From Enterobacter kobei (GTDB lineage Bacteria; Pseudomonadota; Gammaproteobacteria; Enterobacterales; Enterobacteriaceae), in contig NZ_AP024590.1 of the NCBI RefSeq assembly GCF_018323985.1, positions 3,286,001 to 3,350,000 on the forward strand: 64,000 bases of DNA, in the 5' to 3' direction. A model generated the notes under the pieces. That model worked only from the letters and a program-made list of their open reading frames with translations, made no database searches and was not told the DNA's origin. Below, one piece after another: positions 26,043 to 34,374 of the stretch. Position 1 is the first letter of the stretch. Every line of letters starts with the position of its first letter. The translations under genes were made by a program, and so were the position numbers.

Positions 26043-27329
26043 ATGAGCCAGAAAACCCTGTTTACCAAATCTGCACTCGCAGTTGCAGTGGCAATTGTCT
26101 CTACACAAGCCTGGTCTGCGGGCTTCCAGTTAAACGAATTCTCTTCCTCTGGCCTTGGTCGCGCTTATTCAGGTGAAGGTGCTATTGCAGATGATGCAGG
26201 TAACGCTAGCCGTAACCCGGCGTTAATTACCTTATTCGATCGCCCAACTTTCTCCGCCGGTGCGGTTTATATTGATCCAGATGTGAACATTTCCGGTAGT
26301 TCCCCTTTCACTGGTCGCAGCACCAAAGCTGATAATATTGCGCCAACGGCCTGGGTTCCTAACATGCATTTCGTTGCCCCTATTAATGAACAGTTTGGCT
26401 GGGGCGCCTCTGTGACCTCTAATTATGGTCTGGCAACAGAATTTCATGATAATTACATCGCCGGCGAATACGGCGGCAAAACCGATTTAAAAACCATGAA
26501 CCTTAACCTCAGCGGCGCGTATCGCTTAAATGATAACTGGAGTTTTGGTCTTGGCTTTGACGCGGTATACGCTGACGCAAAAATTGAGCGTTATGCTGGC
26601 GAACAAACCGCAGGCGCTCGCCTGCCAAGAAATGGTTCGCAAATCGCCAGCCTTGAAGGCGACGAGTGGGGCTATGGCTGGAATGCCGGCATCCTTTACG
26701 AGCTGGATAAAGACAACCGCTACGGCTTCACCTATCGTTCAGAAGTGAAAGTCGATTTCGACGGCGATTATAAAAGCAGCATCAATCCACTGGTTAACGG
26801 CTTGCCTGGCGCGGGTACGACTTTCCCTGCCGGTACCAGTGGCCGGACTGTTCCAGGTTCGCTGAGTCTGCATCTGCCAGAAATGTGGGAGCTGTCCGGT
26901 TATAACCGTGTCGCACCACAGTGGGCAGTGCACTACAGCATCGCCTACACCAGCTGGAGCCAGTTCCAGGAGCTGAAAGCGACCGGGAATGACGGTCAGA
27001 CACTGTTCTATAAAGAAGAAGGCTTTAGAGATTCCTACCGCCTGGCGCTGGGTACAACCTATTACATGGATGATAACTGGACCTTCCGTACCGGTATCGC
27101 CTATGACGACAGCCCGGTTCCGGCTAACAAACGTTCCATTTCCATCCCGGATCAGGACCGTCTGTGGTTGAGCGCGGGTACCACTTACGCCTTCAACGAT
27201 AACGCGTCGGTGGATGTGGGTGCCTCTTATATGCACGGTCAGAAAGTCACCGTTAACGAAGGCCCGTATACCTTCCACTCAGAAGGTAAAGCCTGGCTGT
27301 TCGGTACTAACTTTAACTACGCATTCTGA
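26043..27329 (+). CDS. fadL: Long-chain fatty acid outer membrane transporter FadL
   Basis: A 428-residue beta-barrel porin for long-chain fatty acids. Signal peptide 1-25 (MSQKTLFTKSALAVAV ... QAWS) is followed by the mature start AGFQLNEFSSSGLGRAYSGEGA, whose N-terminal hatch includes the conserved NPA motif (ASRNPALIT). The last residues NFNYAF end in the C-terminal phenylalanine needed by BAM. Start at 26043 has GAGG eight bases upstream. It is about 18 residues shorter than E. coli FadL (446), and the loss is concentrated in one surface region near residues 195-220 (YAGEQTAGARLPRNG). FadL is the T2 phage receptor in E. coli, so loop changes matter. Confidence 0.95.
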   Translation: MSQKTLFTKSALAVAVAIVSTQAWSAGFQLNEFSSSGLGRAYSGEGAIADDAGNASRNPALITLFDRPTFSAGAVYIDPDVNISGSSPFTGRSTKADNIAPTAWVPNMHFVAPINEQFGWGASVTSNYGLATEFHDNYIAGEYGGKTDLKTMNLNLSGAYRLNDNWSFGLGFDAVYADAKIERYAGEQTAGARLPRNGSQIASLEGDEWGYGWNAGILYELDKDNRYGFTYRSEVKVDFDGDYKSSINPLVNGLPGAGTTFPAGTSGRTVPGSLSLHLPEMWELSGYNRVAPQWAVHYSIAYTSWSQFQELKATGNDGQTLFYKEEGFRDSYRLALGTTYYMDDNWTFRTGIAYDDSPVPANKRSISIPDQDRLWLSAGTTYAFNDNASVDVGASYMHGQKVTVNEGPYTFHSEGKAWLFGTNFNYAF

Positions 27330-27343
27330 TTATTCCGTCATAT

Positions 27344-27375
27344 AAAAAAAGGTGAACTTCGGTTCACCTTTTTTA
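27344..27375. terminator. Bidirectional terminator, fadL / mlaA
   Basis: GGTGAAC-TTCG-GTTCACC with a UUCG tetraloop, a run of seven A before it and seven T after it. Confidence 0.9.
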
Positions 27376-27390
27376 TTGTCTGATCTGCGA

Positions 27391-28146
27391 TTACTCAGAA
27401 TCAATATCTTTTAAATCGTCCTGAATAGCCTGCGCATTCGGGTTTTCATCCGGTTTCAACTGACCGCCGTTGGCGATAAAGTCGTGGCGCTGGAAATAGG
27501 CTTCGCGGACCAGAATATAGGGATCGGACGACTGGCGCAGCAGGCCGTCGGAATCCAGCAACTGGGCGCGGGACTCGATACCCTCTACCGTCCATTTACC
27601 GACCGAGAGCGGCCACGTCAGCCAGGAGAGCACCGGGTAGAGCGTATCCGCCATATCGCCGCCGTCTTCACGCAAGGTAAAGCTGCCATAGAACGGCAAC
27701 TGCACGTACGGGCCATATCCGACGCCATAATGCCCCAGCGTACTGCCGAAACGGTGCGGCTCAATACGTTGCAGTTTTTCGTTGGATAAACCTGCAACAT
27801 CAATAAAGCCACCCATCCCTAATAAGGTATTCAGGAAGAAACGGGTAAAGTGCACCATGCCTTTATAGGGATCACCCTGCAGGAAGAAGTTCACCATAAT
27901 GGCGGGTTCTTCCAGGTTACTGGTGAAGTTGCTTAACCCATTACGTGCCGGCTGCGGTACATAATCACGCCAGCCAACGGCAATCGGCCGCAGCACATAG
28001 GGATCGAGCACGTTAAAGTTGAAGTTATACATGGTGCGGTTGAATCCTTCCAACGGATCCGAGCGCCCCTGTTGCTGCTCACCAGAGCTGGCGCAACCGA
28101 ACAGTAATGTAGTACCCAGCGCGAGCGCCGACAGGCGAAATTTCAT
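27391..28146 (-). CDS. mlaA: Phospholipid-transport outer membrane lipoprotein MlaA (VacJ)
   Basis: A 251-residue lipoprotein, the same length as E. coli MlaA. The lipobox is LLFGCASS with lipidated C18. The body (DPLEGFNRTMYNFNFNVLD ... LLRQSSDPYILVREAYFQR) is the ring-like MlaA domain that removes misplaced phospholipids from the outer leaflet and hands them to MlaC, with OmpC/OmpF as partners. The ATG at 28146 after GGGAGACATCC gives the normal lipoprotein signal; an upstream in-frame ATG adds nine residues and is rejected. Confidence 0.95.
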   Translation of the reverse strand: MKFRLSALALGTTLLFGCASSGEQQQGRSDPLEGFNRTMYNFNFNVLDPYVLRPIAVGWRDYVPQPARNGLSNFTSNLEEPAIMVNFFLQGDPYKGMVHFTRFFLNTLLGMGGFIDVAGLSNEKLQRIEPHRFGSTLGHYGVGYGPYVQLPFYGSFTLREDGGDMADTLYPVLSWLTWPLSVGKWTVEGIESRAQLLDSDGLLRQSSDPYILVREAYFQRHDFIANGGQLKPDENPNAQAIQDDLKDIDSE

Positions 28147-28462
28147 GGATGTCTCCCTGTAATAAATGGTCATCGCAAAATGTCATCCGTGACGGATAAA
28201 CGCGCAGCGCTCAGGTTTCCGCCTGGAATACGCAAGCGATTGTATCAGCACGTTTAAGGATGTGCACGTCAGTGGCAGCATGACCTGTCATGCATTCAGC
28301 ATAGCTGGTCTTTATCTTCTCGTTTCGCCGTCAATGTTATACGCACTCTTAAATCCTGTTATCACCTTTTTTGCCCTTTGCATAATTTAGGAAGAAGCCC
28401 GCTGCTTTAGCGCGTAAAGCCGCTACGCTTATTGTCATGATCCTTGGAAAGATGAAGCAAAG
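28147..28462. other. Intergenic region mlaA / yfdC
   Basis: About 316 bp of divergent promoter DNA with no gene seen. It includes a perfect 16-bp palindrome GCATGACCTGTCATGC at 28278-28293, a possible operator for an unknown regulator. Confidence 0.4.
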
Positions 28463-29404
28463 ATGGATGAACTGAAACACGAAAAAATTGATGAGCACAC
28501 TGACGAAATCGAAGTTGAAAGTGAGGAAAAGGATCGCGGCGAGAAAATCGAAGTGGACGAGGAACATCTGCCTTCCCGGGCAATGGCGATCCACGAACAT
28601 ATTCGTCAGGACGGGGAAAAAGAGTTAGAGCGCGATGCGATGGCGCTGCTGTGGTCAGCCATTGCGGCGGGTCTCTCGATGGGGGCATCGCTGCTGGCGA
28701 AAGGCATTTTCCACGTGCAGTTTGAAGGCATCCCCGGCGGCTTTGTGCTGGAGAACCTCGGTTACACCTTCGGCTTTATCATTGTGATCATGGCTCGCCA
28801 GCAACTGTTCACCGAGAACACCGTCACCGCCGTACTGCCGTTTATGCACAATCCGACCTGGGGCAACGGCGGTCTGCTGATACGACTGTGGGGCGTGGTG
28901 CTGTTGGGTAACCTGATCGGCACCGCGATTGTCGCCTGGGCGTTTGGCTATATGCCGGTGTTTGACGAGCCAACGCGCGATGCCTTTGTGAAAATCGGCA
29001 TGGATGTCATGAAAAATACACCGCTGGAGATGTTTGCCAATGCCATTATTTCCGGCTGGTTGATCGCCACTATGGTATGGATGTTCCCTTCTGCCGGCTC
29101 CGCTAAAATCGTGGTGATCATTCTGATGACCTGGCTTATTGCGCTGGGCGATACCACGCATATTGTGGTGGGAGCGGTGGAGATCTTTTATCTGGTATTC
29201 ACCGGTTCACTGCACTGGAGCGAATTCCTCTGGCCGTTCGCCCTGCCGACCCTCGCCGGGAATATCTGCGGCGGCACCTTTATCTTCGCCCTGTTAAGCC
29301 ATGCGCAGATCCGTAACGATATGAGCAACAAACGTAAGGCCGAGATCAAATCAAAGGCCGACGAGCAAAAAAAACAGAGTAAATCAAAGGAGAATAACGC
29401 TTAA
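28463..29404 (+). CDS. yfdC: FNT-family inner membrane channel YfdC
   Basis: A 313-residue formate/nitrite-transporter-family protein (E. coli YfdC 310). An unusually charged N-terminus (about 1-50, acidic with many E/K/D) precedes six hydrophobic segments; FNT landmarks such as GIFHVQFEGIPGG, NLIGTAI and ITAGNICGG-like TLAGNICGGTFIFAL are present. The C-terminus is a lysine-rich tail (KSKADEQKKQSKSKENN). The substrate is not known; FNT proteins conduct small monovalent anions. ATG is preceded by GCAAAG only, a weak site. Confidence 0.88.
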   Translation: MDELKHEKIDEHTDEIEVESEEKDRGEKIEVDEEHLPSRAMAIHEHIRQDGEKELERDAMALLWSAIAAGLSMGASLLAKGIFHVQFEGIPGGFVLENLGYTFGFIIVIMARQQLFTENTVTAVLPFMHNPTWGNGGLLIRLWGVVLLGNLIGTAIVAWAFGYMPVFDEPTRDAFVKIGMDVMKNTPLEMFANAIISGWLIATMVWMFPSAGSAKIVVIILMTWLIALGDTTHIVVGAVEIFYLVFTGSLHWSEFLWPFALPTLAGNICGGTFIFALLSHAQIRNDMSNKRKAEIKSKADEQKKQSKSKENNA

Positions 29405-29439
29405 GTGGTGACACTTTGAGCATTCAGGCGGTCACGCGC

Positions 29440-29468
29440 TTAACGCAGTGTTGAAATGACGCTATACT
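29440..29468 (+). promoter_or_regulatory. Promoter of argW
   Basis: TTAACG (29440-29445), 17-bp spacer, TATACT (29463-29468), ending 11 bp before the tRNA, with a GC-rich discriminator. Confidence 0.6.
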
Positions 29469-29479
29469 CGTGCCGCCTT

Positions 29480-29554
29480 GTCCCCTTAGTTAAATGGATA
29501 TAACGAGCCCCTCCTAAGGGCTAGTTGCAGGTTCGATTCCTGCAGGGGACACCA
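29480..29554 (+). tRNA. argW: tRNA-Arg (anticodon CCT)
   Basis: 75 nt with encoded CCA. Acceptor GTCCCCT pairs with AGGGGAC; the anticodon stem AGCCC/GGGCT holds the loop CTCCTAA; the T arm is GCAGG-TTCGATT-CCTGC. It reads AGG. argW is a known prophage and island attachment site in enterics; here the gene is complete and the gfr operon follows 82 bp away. Confidence 0.97.
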
Positions 29555-29603
29555 GAATTCTCGTCTGAAATATCCCAATACGATTGTCCGATTTTCAGCA
29601 AAA

Positions 29604-29628
29604 AGGCTGCCCTCCGGCAGCCTTTTTC
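29604..29628. terminator. Bidirectional terminator, argW / gfrF
   Basis: GGCTGCC-CTCC-GGCAGCC with five A before and five T after, only a few bases from the gfrF stop. Confidence 0.85.
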
Positions 29629-29635
29629 ACTTTCA

Positions 29636-30646
29636 TCAATATTCAAACTGCCGGTAATAGCGGCGAATATCCAGACTGTGTCCGGTGTAATGCTCGAAGT
29701 GAGCGGCCAGACGGTCTACCAGCAGAGTGGAGGCGACGCAGGGCGCCATGATCCAGCGGAATTCATCGTCGATACCAGTAAGGGTATAGTCCCGCGGATC
29801 GATGACCACCAGGTTGTCGGTGATTTTACGGGCAAAAGCCTCAATACGATCGTCAAGCGGTCGGCACTTCCCTTCCCCTTTCACCAGAAACAGCGGGACG
29901 TCTTTTTCAAGCAATTCCAGCGTACCGTGGAAAAACTCCGCAGAACTGACGGACTTGGTGCGTTTCCACTGCATCTCTTCCAGAATACACATTGAGAACA
30001 GATAGACTTCACCCCACATTTCCGCGCCACCGATCCACATCATATAATCGGCGGTATGGTAACGATGGGCGATCTCATCGGCGCGCTCGTTAAACTGGCG
30101 TTTGGCCTGCAACAGGTTTTCCGGCAGCAGTTCCAGCTGGCTGGCGAAACGGTCATAACCGTCAAATTCGCCATTACGCGCCACCAGACGGAAAAACAGC
30201 CAGTAAAGCAGCATGTACTCATATTCCACACCGTTTTTATGCTGCATCGGAATATGCCAGGTGGCCGCGGCGGCAAGCGGCGAATCGGCGTTTTTGGTAA
30301 TAGCCACGACGCGGATGCCCTGCGCTTTACACCATTCGGCAATGGCGACCGATTCCTTGGTATCCCCCGATTTGGAAAGGGTGATCACCACCGATTCTTT
30401 GGTGAGTTTTTTATTTCCCTTACAGAGTAATTCTGCTGCCTGCTCGGTATAAACCGGCAGCGCAGTCACCTCTTTGGCAAATTCCTGCATCGCCATCATC
30501 GGCGCCAGCGAGCCCCCTACCGAGGCGAAGAAAATATTATTAAAACCTGCAGCATGAATATTATCCGCAACCTGTTCAGCCGTTTTACGCGCAGCAATGA
30601 TGTCACGAGCACTGGTCAGGTACTCGTCCTGATTAAAACCTAACAT
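29636..30646 (-). CDS. gfrF: SIS-domain sugar-phosphate deglycase, GfrF-like (fructoselysine-6-phosphate type)
   Basis: A 336-residue protein with two SIS domains (about 35-165 and 190-320), related to GlmS isomerase domains and to E. coli FrlB, sharing the C-terminal RRYY-x-x-x-x-Y ending. Sugar-phosphate loops ASVGGS and TLSKSGDTKES and the catalytic region SSAEFFHGTLEL are visible. In Salmonella the gfr operon encodes two deglycases; GfrF hydrolyses fructoselysine-6-phosphate to lysine and glucose-6-phosphate. It is the last gene of a six-gene operon with a mannose-family PTS. The family (Amadori deglycase) is firm; the exact substrate is inferred from gene order. Confidence 0.78.
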   Translation of the reverse strand: MLGFNQDEYLTSARDIIAARKTAEQVADNIHAAGFNNIFFASVGGSLAPMMAMQEFAKEVTALPVYTEQAAELLCKGNKKLTKESVVITLSKSGDTKESVAIAEWCKAQGIRVVAITKNADSPLAAAATWHIPMQHKNGVEYEYMLLYWLFFRLVARNGEFDGYDRFASQLELLPENLLQAKRQFNERADEIAHRYHTADYMMWIGGAEMWGEVYLFSMCILEEMQWKRTKSVSSAEFFHGTLELLEKDVPLFLVKGEGKCRPLDDRIEAFARKITDNLVVIDPRDYTLTGIDDEFRWIMAPCVASTLLVDRLAAHFEHYTGHSLDIRRYYRQFEY

Positions 30647-30667
30647 AGCTATTCTCCAGATAAGGAA

Positions 30668-31729
30668 TTAAATTTTGCTTTTAAGCACCTTGTCGAAATC
30701 GTCAAATATACGCACGCTTAAATCGATGCCTTTAGCCGTGGCAATATGGAATGCGAGTAGCTGGAATGGCACAATCAATAATAAAGGCGCGAAGTGATGA
30801 TTTAAGGAATAATTCAGCGCCAGTGTCTTGAGATCGTTATTTTCAGCCGCCAGTGTGACGGTAAATACCGCATCCACGGCGGGCTGCATATAATCCCGTA
30901 ATGCACGGGTGCGCGCATGTACACTGTCCTCAATAAAAAACAGCGTATGGCTGGCGCTGGCTTCCAGATAGGGGCCGTGCATATAGGCTTCCAGTTCGAA
31001 ACCGCTGGAAGGCAGGCGCACGGTTTCCGTGAACTTGGTTTCAAACTCTTTTGCTACCCCGGTCAGCGCGCCATAGCCCGTCGCCACAAAACGCGCAGCC
31101 TGGATAAAGTGCTGCCGGTGACGGATAAAAAAAGCGTTTGTTTTTTCGATCACATCAGGTATTGCCAGCGCAGCCTGTTTAAGGCTCGCGAGTGTGCTGG
31201 CGCGTTCGTCCTGTGCAAGCTGCCCGCGATGTTCAGCCACCAGCAGCGCGATAAGCAGCAGGTTCAGCACGGTGGCGCTAAAGCCGCGCGTGACAAAGCC
31301 GACGCTTTCGATTCCGGTATTAATATCCAGTATGCCGTCCGCCTGCACCGCGGCCGGGCTGTGCGGACTGGAGGTGAGGCAATATACCGGAATATCCAGC
31401 GCCTGCACTTTTTTCATCGCCTCAAGCGTAGAGGCACTTTTACCGCTCTGGGAGACCGCAATAACTACATCGGTTGTCGGATCGACACGTTCGTAATGGG
31501 TGAAGTTATAGGGTTCCTTCACATCTACCAGAATACCGAAATGGCTTTCGAAATAATAACGAGCGCACAATACCGCGTTCCATGACGATCCCGTCGCGAG
31601 GATCAATACTTTATTTACTGGCCTTGAAGCCAGATGCGAAATTAATGGCGCGAGCTTCTCAGGATATTCCTGGAGTATTCGCGTGAGCGTCTCCGGTTCC
31701 TGATCGATATAATCCAGCATGGTTGACAT
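30668..31729 (-). CDS. gfrE: SIS-domain deglycase, GfrE-like (glucoselysine-6-phosphate type)
   Basis: A 353-residue double-SIS protein paralogous to the downstream GfrF. Sugar-phosphate loops are LATGSSWNAV near 43-52 and AVSQSGKSASTLEA near 89; the second domain has ATGYGALTGVAKEFETKFTE and FELEAYMHGPYLEA. Start at 31729 (MSTMLDYIDQEP) is chosen from the AGGAG six bases upstream; an adjacent ATG would add one residue. Salmonella GfrE cleaves glucoselysine-6-phosphate. It lies between gfrD and gfrF, 21 bp from the latter. Confidence 0.76.
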   Translation of the reverse strand: MSTMLDYIDQEPETLTRILQEYPEKLAPLISHLASRPVNKVLILATGSSWNAVLCARYYFESHFGILVDVKEPYNFTHYERVDPTTDVVIAVSQSGKSASTLEAMKKVQALDIPVYCLTSSPHSPAAVQADGILDINTGIESVGFVTRGFSATVLNLLLIALLVAEHRGQLAQDERASTLASLKQAALAIPDVIEKTNAFFIRHRQHFIQAARFVATGYGALTGVAKEFETKFTETVRLPSSGFELEAYMHGPYLEASASHTLFFIEDSVHARTRALRDYMQPAVDAVFTVTLAAENNDLKTLALNYSLNHHFAPLLLIVPFQLLAFHIATAKGIDLSVRIFDDFDKVLKSKI

Positions 31730-31739
31730 CATTTTCTCC

Positions 31740-32588
31740 TCAGAATAACCCAATCCACGATCCCGCTATACCGACCACGGCCATGCCGCCCAGAATGGCT
31801 AACGGTTTCACTTTGCGGCCCAGCAGCCAGTAGACAATACCGAAGCTCAGCAATGGCAACAGCGCAGGCATGATGTCGTTAATGATGTCCTGCACATGGG
31901 TTTTCGCCTCGCCGGTACCAAAGGTCAGCGGAATGGTGATATTAATCATCGAGGCGGTCATCGCCCCCACCACCATCAATCCGATAATGGATGCACCATA
32001 AGTCAGGCTTTCCATCATGCCGCTCTTCTGGATGCGTTGCAGTACGCCGGTACCCAGCACATAGCCCCAGCGGGTAAACAGATAGCGTGCCGCCAGATGC
32101 GGAACGTTAAATACCAGCAGGAACAGGATTGGCCCCAGAATGCTGCCCTTCAGCGCCAGGCTGGTGCCAATCCCGGTAGCGATCAGCCGCAGGGTTCCCC
32201 AGAAGAAGGAGTCGCCCAGCCCGGCAAGTGGTCCCATCAGCGAGGCTTTCACGCTATCGACGGACGCCGCGTCCATGCCTTTCGCACTGCTGTTTTTCTC
32301 CTCCATCGCCGCCGTGATGCCGAGGATCAACGTGACGATATGCGGCGTGGTATTAAAGAACACCAGATGCCGTTTGAGCGCGCCAGCCAGATCCTCTTTA
32401 CGGGGGTAGAGTTTTTTCAGTACCGGGATCATGGCGTAGACAAAGGCCAGGTTCATCTGCCGCTCATAGTTCCAGGAGAACTCCATCTGGAATGACCGCC
32501 AGAATACGCTGCGCAGTTCTTTGCTGGTTATGGTGTGTGTGGCGTCATCGGCCACCTGAGTTTCCTCAGAAATCGTCTTCATCGTCAT
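31740..32588 (-). CDS. gfrD: PTS mannose-family EIID component, GfrD-like
   Basis: A 282-residue EIID of the mannose family. The soluble N-terminal half (LRSVFWRSFQMEFSWNYERQ ... LKRHLVFFNTTPHI) and the signature SLMGPLAGLGDSFFWGTLR are typical; the C-terminus has two or three membrane segments. It forms the membrane translocator with EIIC. AAGGAG six bases upstream supports the start at 32588, which overlaps the gfrC end by 23 bp, so synthesis is coupled. Confidence 0.87.
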   Translation of the reverse strand: MTMKTISEETQVADDATHTITSKELRSVFWRSFQMEFSWNYERQMNLAFVYAMIPVLKKLYPRKEDLAGALKRHLVFFNTTPHIVTLILGITAAMEEKNSSAKGMDAASVDSVKASLMGPLAGLGDSFFWGTLRLIATGIGTSLALKGSILGPILFLLVFNVPHLAARYLFTRWGYVLGTGVLQRIQKSGMMESLTYGASIIGLMVVGAMTASMINITIPLTFGTGEAKTHVQDIINDIMPALLPLLSFGIVYWLLGRKVKPLAILGGMAVVGIAGSWIGLF

Positions 32589-33345
32589 TCTGGACTCCTT
32601 GCGCCGCCGTCGGACGGGGGGAATTAAATTGCATCACGTTTACCATCACCACGGCGGTAATGGCCCCGAGAATGGCAATGCCGGTCACCGGGATCTTCAG
32701 ATAGGCCATCAGCACAAATCCGAGGAAGAAATAAGGTGCCACCTTTTTGTTGATCAGCAGGCGAGCCAGCATGGCGAAGCCCAGCGCCGGAATAATGCCT
32801 GTCGCGACGCTCAGCCCGTGTTTGATGAACTCCGGAATGGCATCCAGCAGGCTTTTCACCGCGCCGCTGCCCACCATAAAGGAGACGGTCACCACGGTTG
32901 CCAGCATCAGCGACAGACCAAAACCGGCAATCAGGTGCATTCGCTCAATCCCGCGCGTGTCGGCCCGATCGGCATAAGCATCGGCCTTCTGATTGAGGGT
33001 TGGAATAAAAAGGCCGAGGTAGATATTTTTCAGCACCAGCGTCAGGGTGGCGATGGGCAACCCAAGTAGCAGCGCGGTTTCAGTCCCGGCCCCAGAGGTG
33101 ATGGCAAAGGCGACGCCAAGAATGCCGCCGGTCACTACATCTGGTGGAATAGAGGCCCCCACCGAGAACGAGCCGATAAATGCCAGTTCAAGCGTCGCCC
33201 CCATAATGACGCCGGTTTGTACATCGCCTAATACCAGCCCGGTCAGTAAACCGGTCACAATCGGGCGGGAAAGTAAGGATGTGCCCAGGGCATATTCAGA
33301 CTGGGCAATAAAGGCCACCAGTCCGAGCAATAATGCTTCTAACAT
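32566..33345 (-). CDS. gfrC: PTS mannose-family EIIC component, GfrC-like
   Basis: A 259-residue integral membrane EIIC with seven or so hydrophobic segments; landmarks are the N-terminal re-entrant region QSEYALGTSLLSRPIVTG, GDVQTGVIMGATLELAFIG and GIIPALGFAMLARLL. The ATG at 33345 (MLEALLLGLVAFI) follows GAGGAA; the frame extends seven codons further but that would overlap gfrB more and lacks a ribosome site. The tail is acidic and hydrophilic (QNDDEDDF). Confidence 0.87.
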   Translation of the reverse strand: MLEALLLGLVAFIAQSEYALGTSLLSRPIVTGLLTGLVLGDVQTGVIMGATLELAFIGSFSVGASIPPDVVTGGILGVAFAITSGAGTETALLLGLPIATLTLVLKNIYLGLFIPTLNQKADAYADRADTRGIERMHLIAGFGLSLMLATVVTVSFMVGSGAVKSLLDAIPEFIKHGLSVATGIIPALGFAMLARLLINKKVAPYFFLGFVLMAYLKIPVTGIAILGAITAVVMVNVMQFNSPRPTAAQGVQNDDEDDF

Positions 33346-33362
33346 AATGCGTTCCTCGTCAT

Positions 33363-33833
33363 TCAAAGACAGTCAGTGAATAACAGTTTTCTGTCATTAG
33401 GCACCTGCCGGATTTCCACTTCCGTACCTGCTTTAACCAGTTCATTCAGCATTGCCACCTCTTCAGGCAGGACATTTATTGCTTTCGAAATATTCTGGCT
33501 CCCCTCTTTGGCTTTAATACCGCCAAGATTAATACTTTTAATTTCCGGTACCGCACCGGCCAGCCGCCAGGCGTCTTCAACAGATTCCACAACGATGAAT
33601 AATTTATATTTATCGGTGACGCCGCTTTTGATAGCGGCAATGGCATCATCAATGTTTTTCATGACCAGCTTAACGGCGGGCGGTTTTGCCAGTTTGATGG
33701 TGGTCTTGCGCAGTTCGTCATGCATAACCGCATCGTTGGCGATAAGAATGCAGTCTGCGCCGATATATTGCGTCCAGGAAAAAGCAACCTGTCCATGCAG
33801 TAACCGGTGGTCAACTCGCAGGAGTGTTATCAT
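33363..33833 (-). CDS. gfrB: PTS mannose-family EIIB component, GfrB-like
   Basis: A 156-residue cytosolic EIIB with the phospho-histidine H13 in RVDHRLLHGQV. It passes phosphate from EIIA to the incoming sugar. Compared with the fused EIIAB of ManX this is a separate small protein, as in gfr, dga and lev systems. It is 14 bp from gfrA and 17 bp from gfrC. Codon use is rather AT-rich against nearby housekeeping genes. Confidence 0.87.
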   Translation of the reverse strand: MITLLRVDHRLLHGQVAFSWTQYIGADCILIANDAVMHDELRKTTIKLAKPPAVKLVMKNIDDAIAAIKSGVTDKYKLFIVVESVEDAWRLAGAVPEIKSINLGGIKAKEGSQNISKAINVLPEEVAMLNELVKAGTEVEIRQVPNDRKLLFTDCL

Positions 33834-33847
33834 TTTTAGATCCTCGC

Positions 33848-34270
33848 TTAAAAATCTTTATCTGCCACCTGCGCAGCATCAAGCGTCTGATTGCAATACT
33901 GGATGCTGTGCCGGGCATTCGTCAGGGAGTCGGTAATAAGGGCTGTCAGCGCCTCGTCCTGAGGGGCGATCAGCATTTCGATAATTAGCGGTAAATTAAG
34001 CCCGGCAATAAGATGAAAACCGGGGCGCGAAATAAAGCGAATAAATTCGTTATTGACGCTGCCAGCGAAAATATCGGTGATGACCACCAGTTCATCTTCG
34101 GCCGGAAAGGAATTAATAAGATGATTGACCTGCTCAGTCAGGTCTTCGCCTTCATCAATATAGGCACAGAGCGTATGGATATTATTTTGTCTGCCGAGGA
34201 TCAGCTCGACTGAATTGAGAATGCCACTGGCAAAGGTACCGTGGCTGGCAAAAATATAGTGTCGTTTCAT
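33848..34270 (-). CDS. gfrA: PTS mannose-family EIIA component, GfrA-like
   Basis: A 140-residue EIIA of the mannose family with the phospho-histidine H10 in ASHGTFASG. First structural gene of the operon. The start at 34270 is preceded by GAGGTCAGG and lies about 40 bp after a sigma-54 -24/-12 element, leaving a leader of about 30 nt; the longer open frame upstream would run into that promoter and is rejected. HPr would phosphorylate it. Confidence 0.87.
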   Translation of the reverse strand: MKRHYIFASHGTFASGILNSVELILGRQNNIHTLCAYIDEGEDLTEQVNHLINSFPAEDELVVITDIFAGSVNNEFIRFISRPGFHLIAGLNLPLIIEMLIAPQDEALTALITDSLTNARHSIQYCNQTLDAAQVADKDF

Positions 34271-34310
34271 CCTGACCTCAAAAATAAATTCCACCTGTTG
34301 AAACAGATAT

Positions 34311-34326
34311 TGCAACCGCCGTGCCA
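34311..34326 (-). promoter_or_regulatory. Sigma-54 promoter of gfrABCDEF
   Basis: Minus strand TGGCAC-GGCGG-TTGCA matches the -24/-12 consensus TGGCAC-N5-TTGC exactly, with correct spacing. It lies between the sigma-54 activator gene gfrR and gfrA. It is contained in one arm of a 13-bp inverted repeat (34314-34326 and 34334-34346, 7-nt loop). Confidence 0.9.
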
Positions 34327-34374
34327 GAAATAGTGGCACGGCGGTTAGGTGGAATTATCAGGTGCAGGAAAACG

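Noticed and set aside
29530..29560. argW as the left attachment site of an integrated element
   Set aside because: No integrase gene is present and I found no second copy of the argW 3' end to the right of the gfr region, so no bounded island can be claimed.
34334..34349. Second sigma-54-like element on the plus strand (TGGCACGGCGGTTAGG)
   Set aside because: The -12 lacks the essential GC (TTAG instead of TTGC) and it would point into the antisense of gfrR; kept only as part of the inverted-repeat finding.
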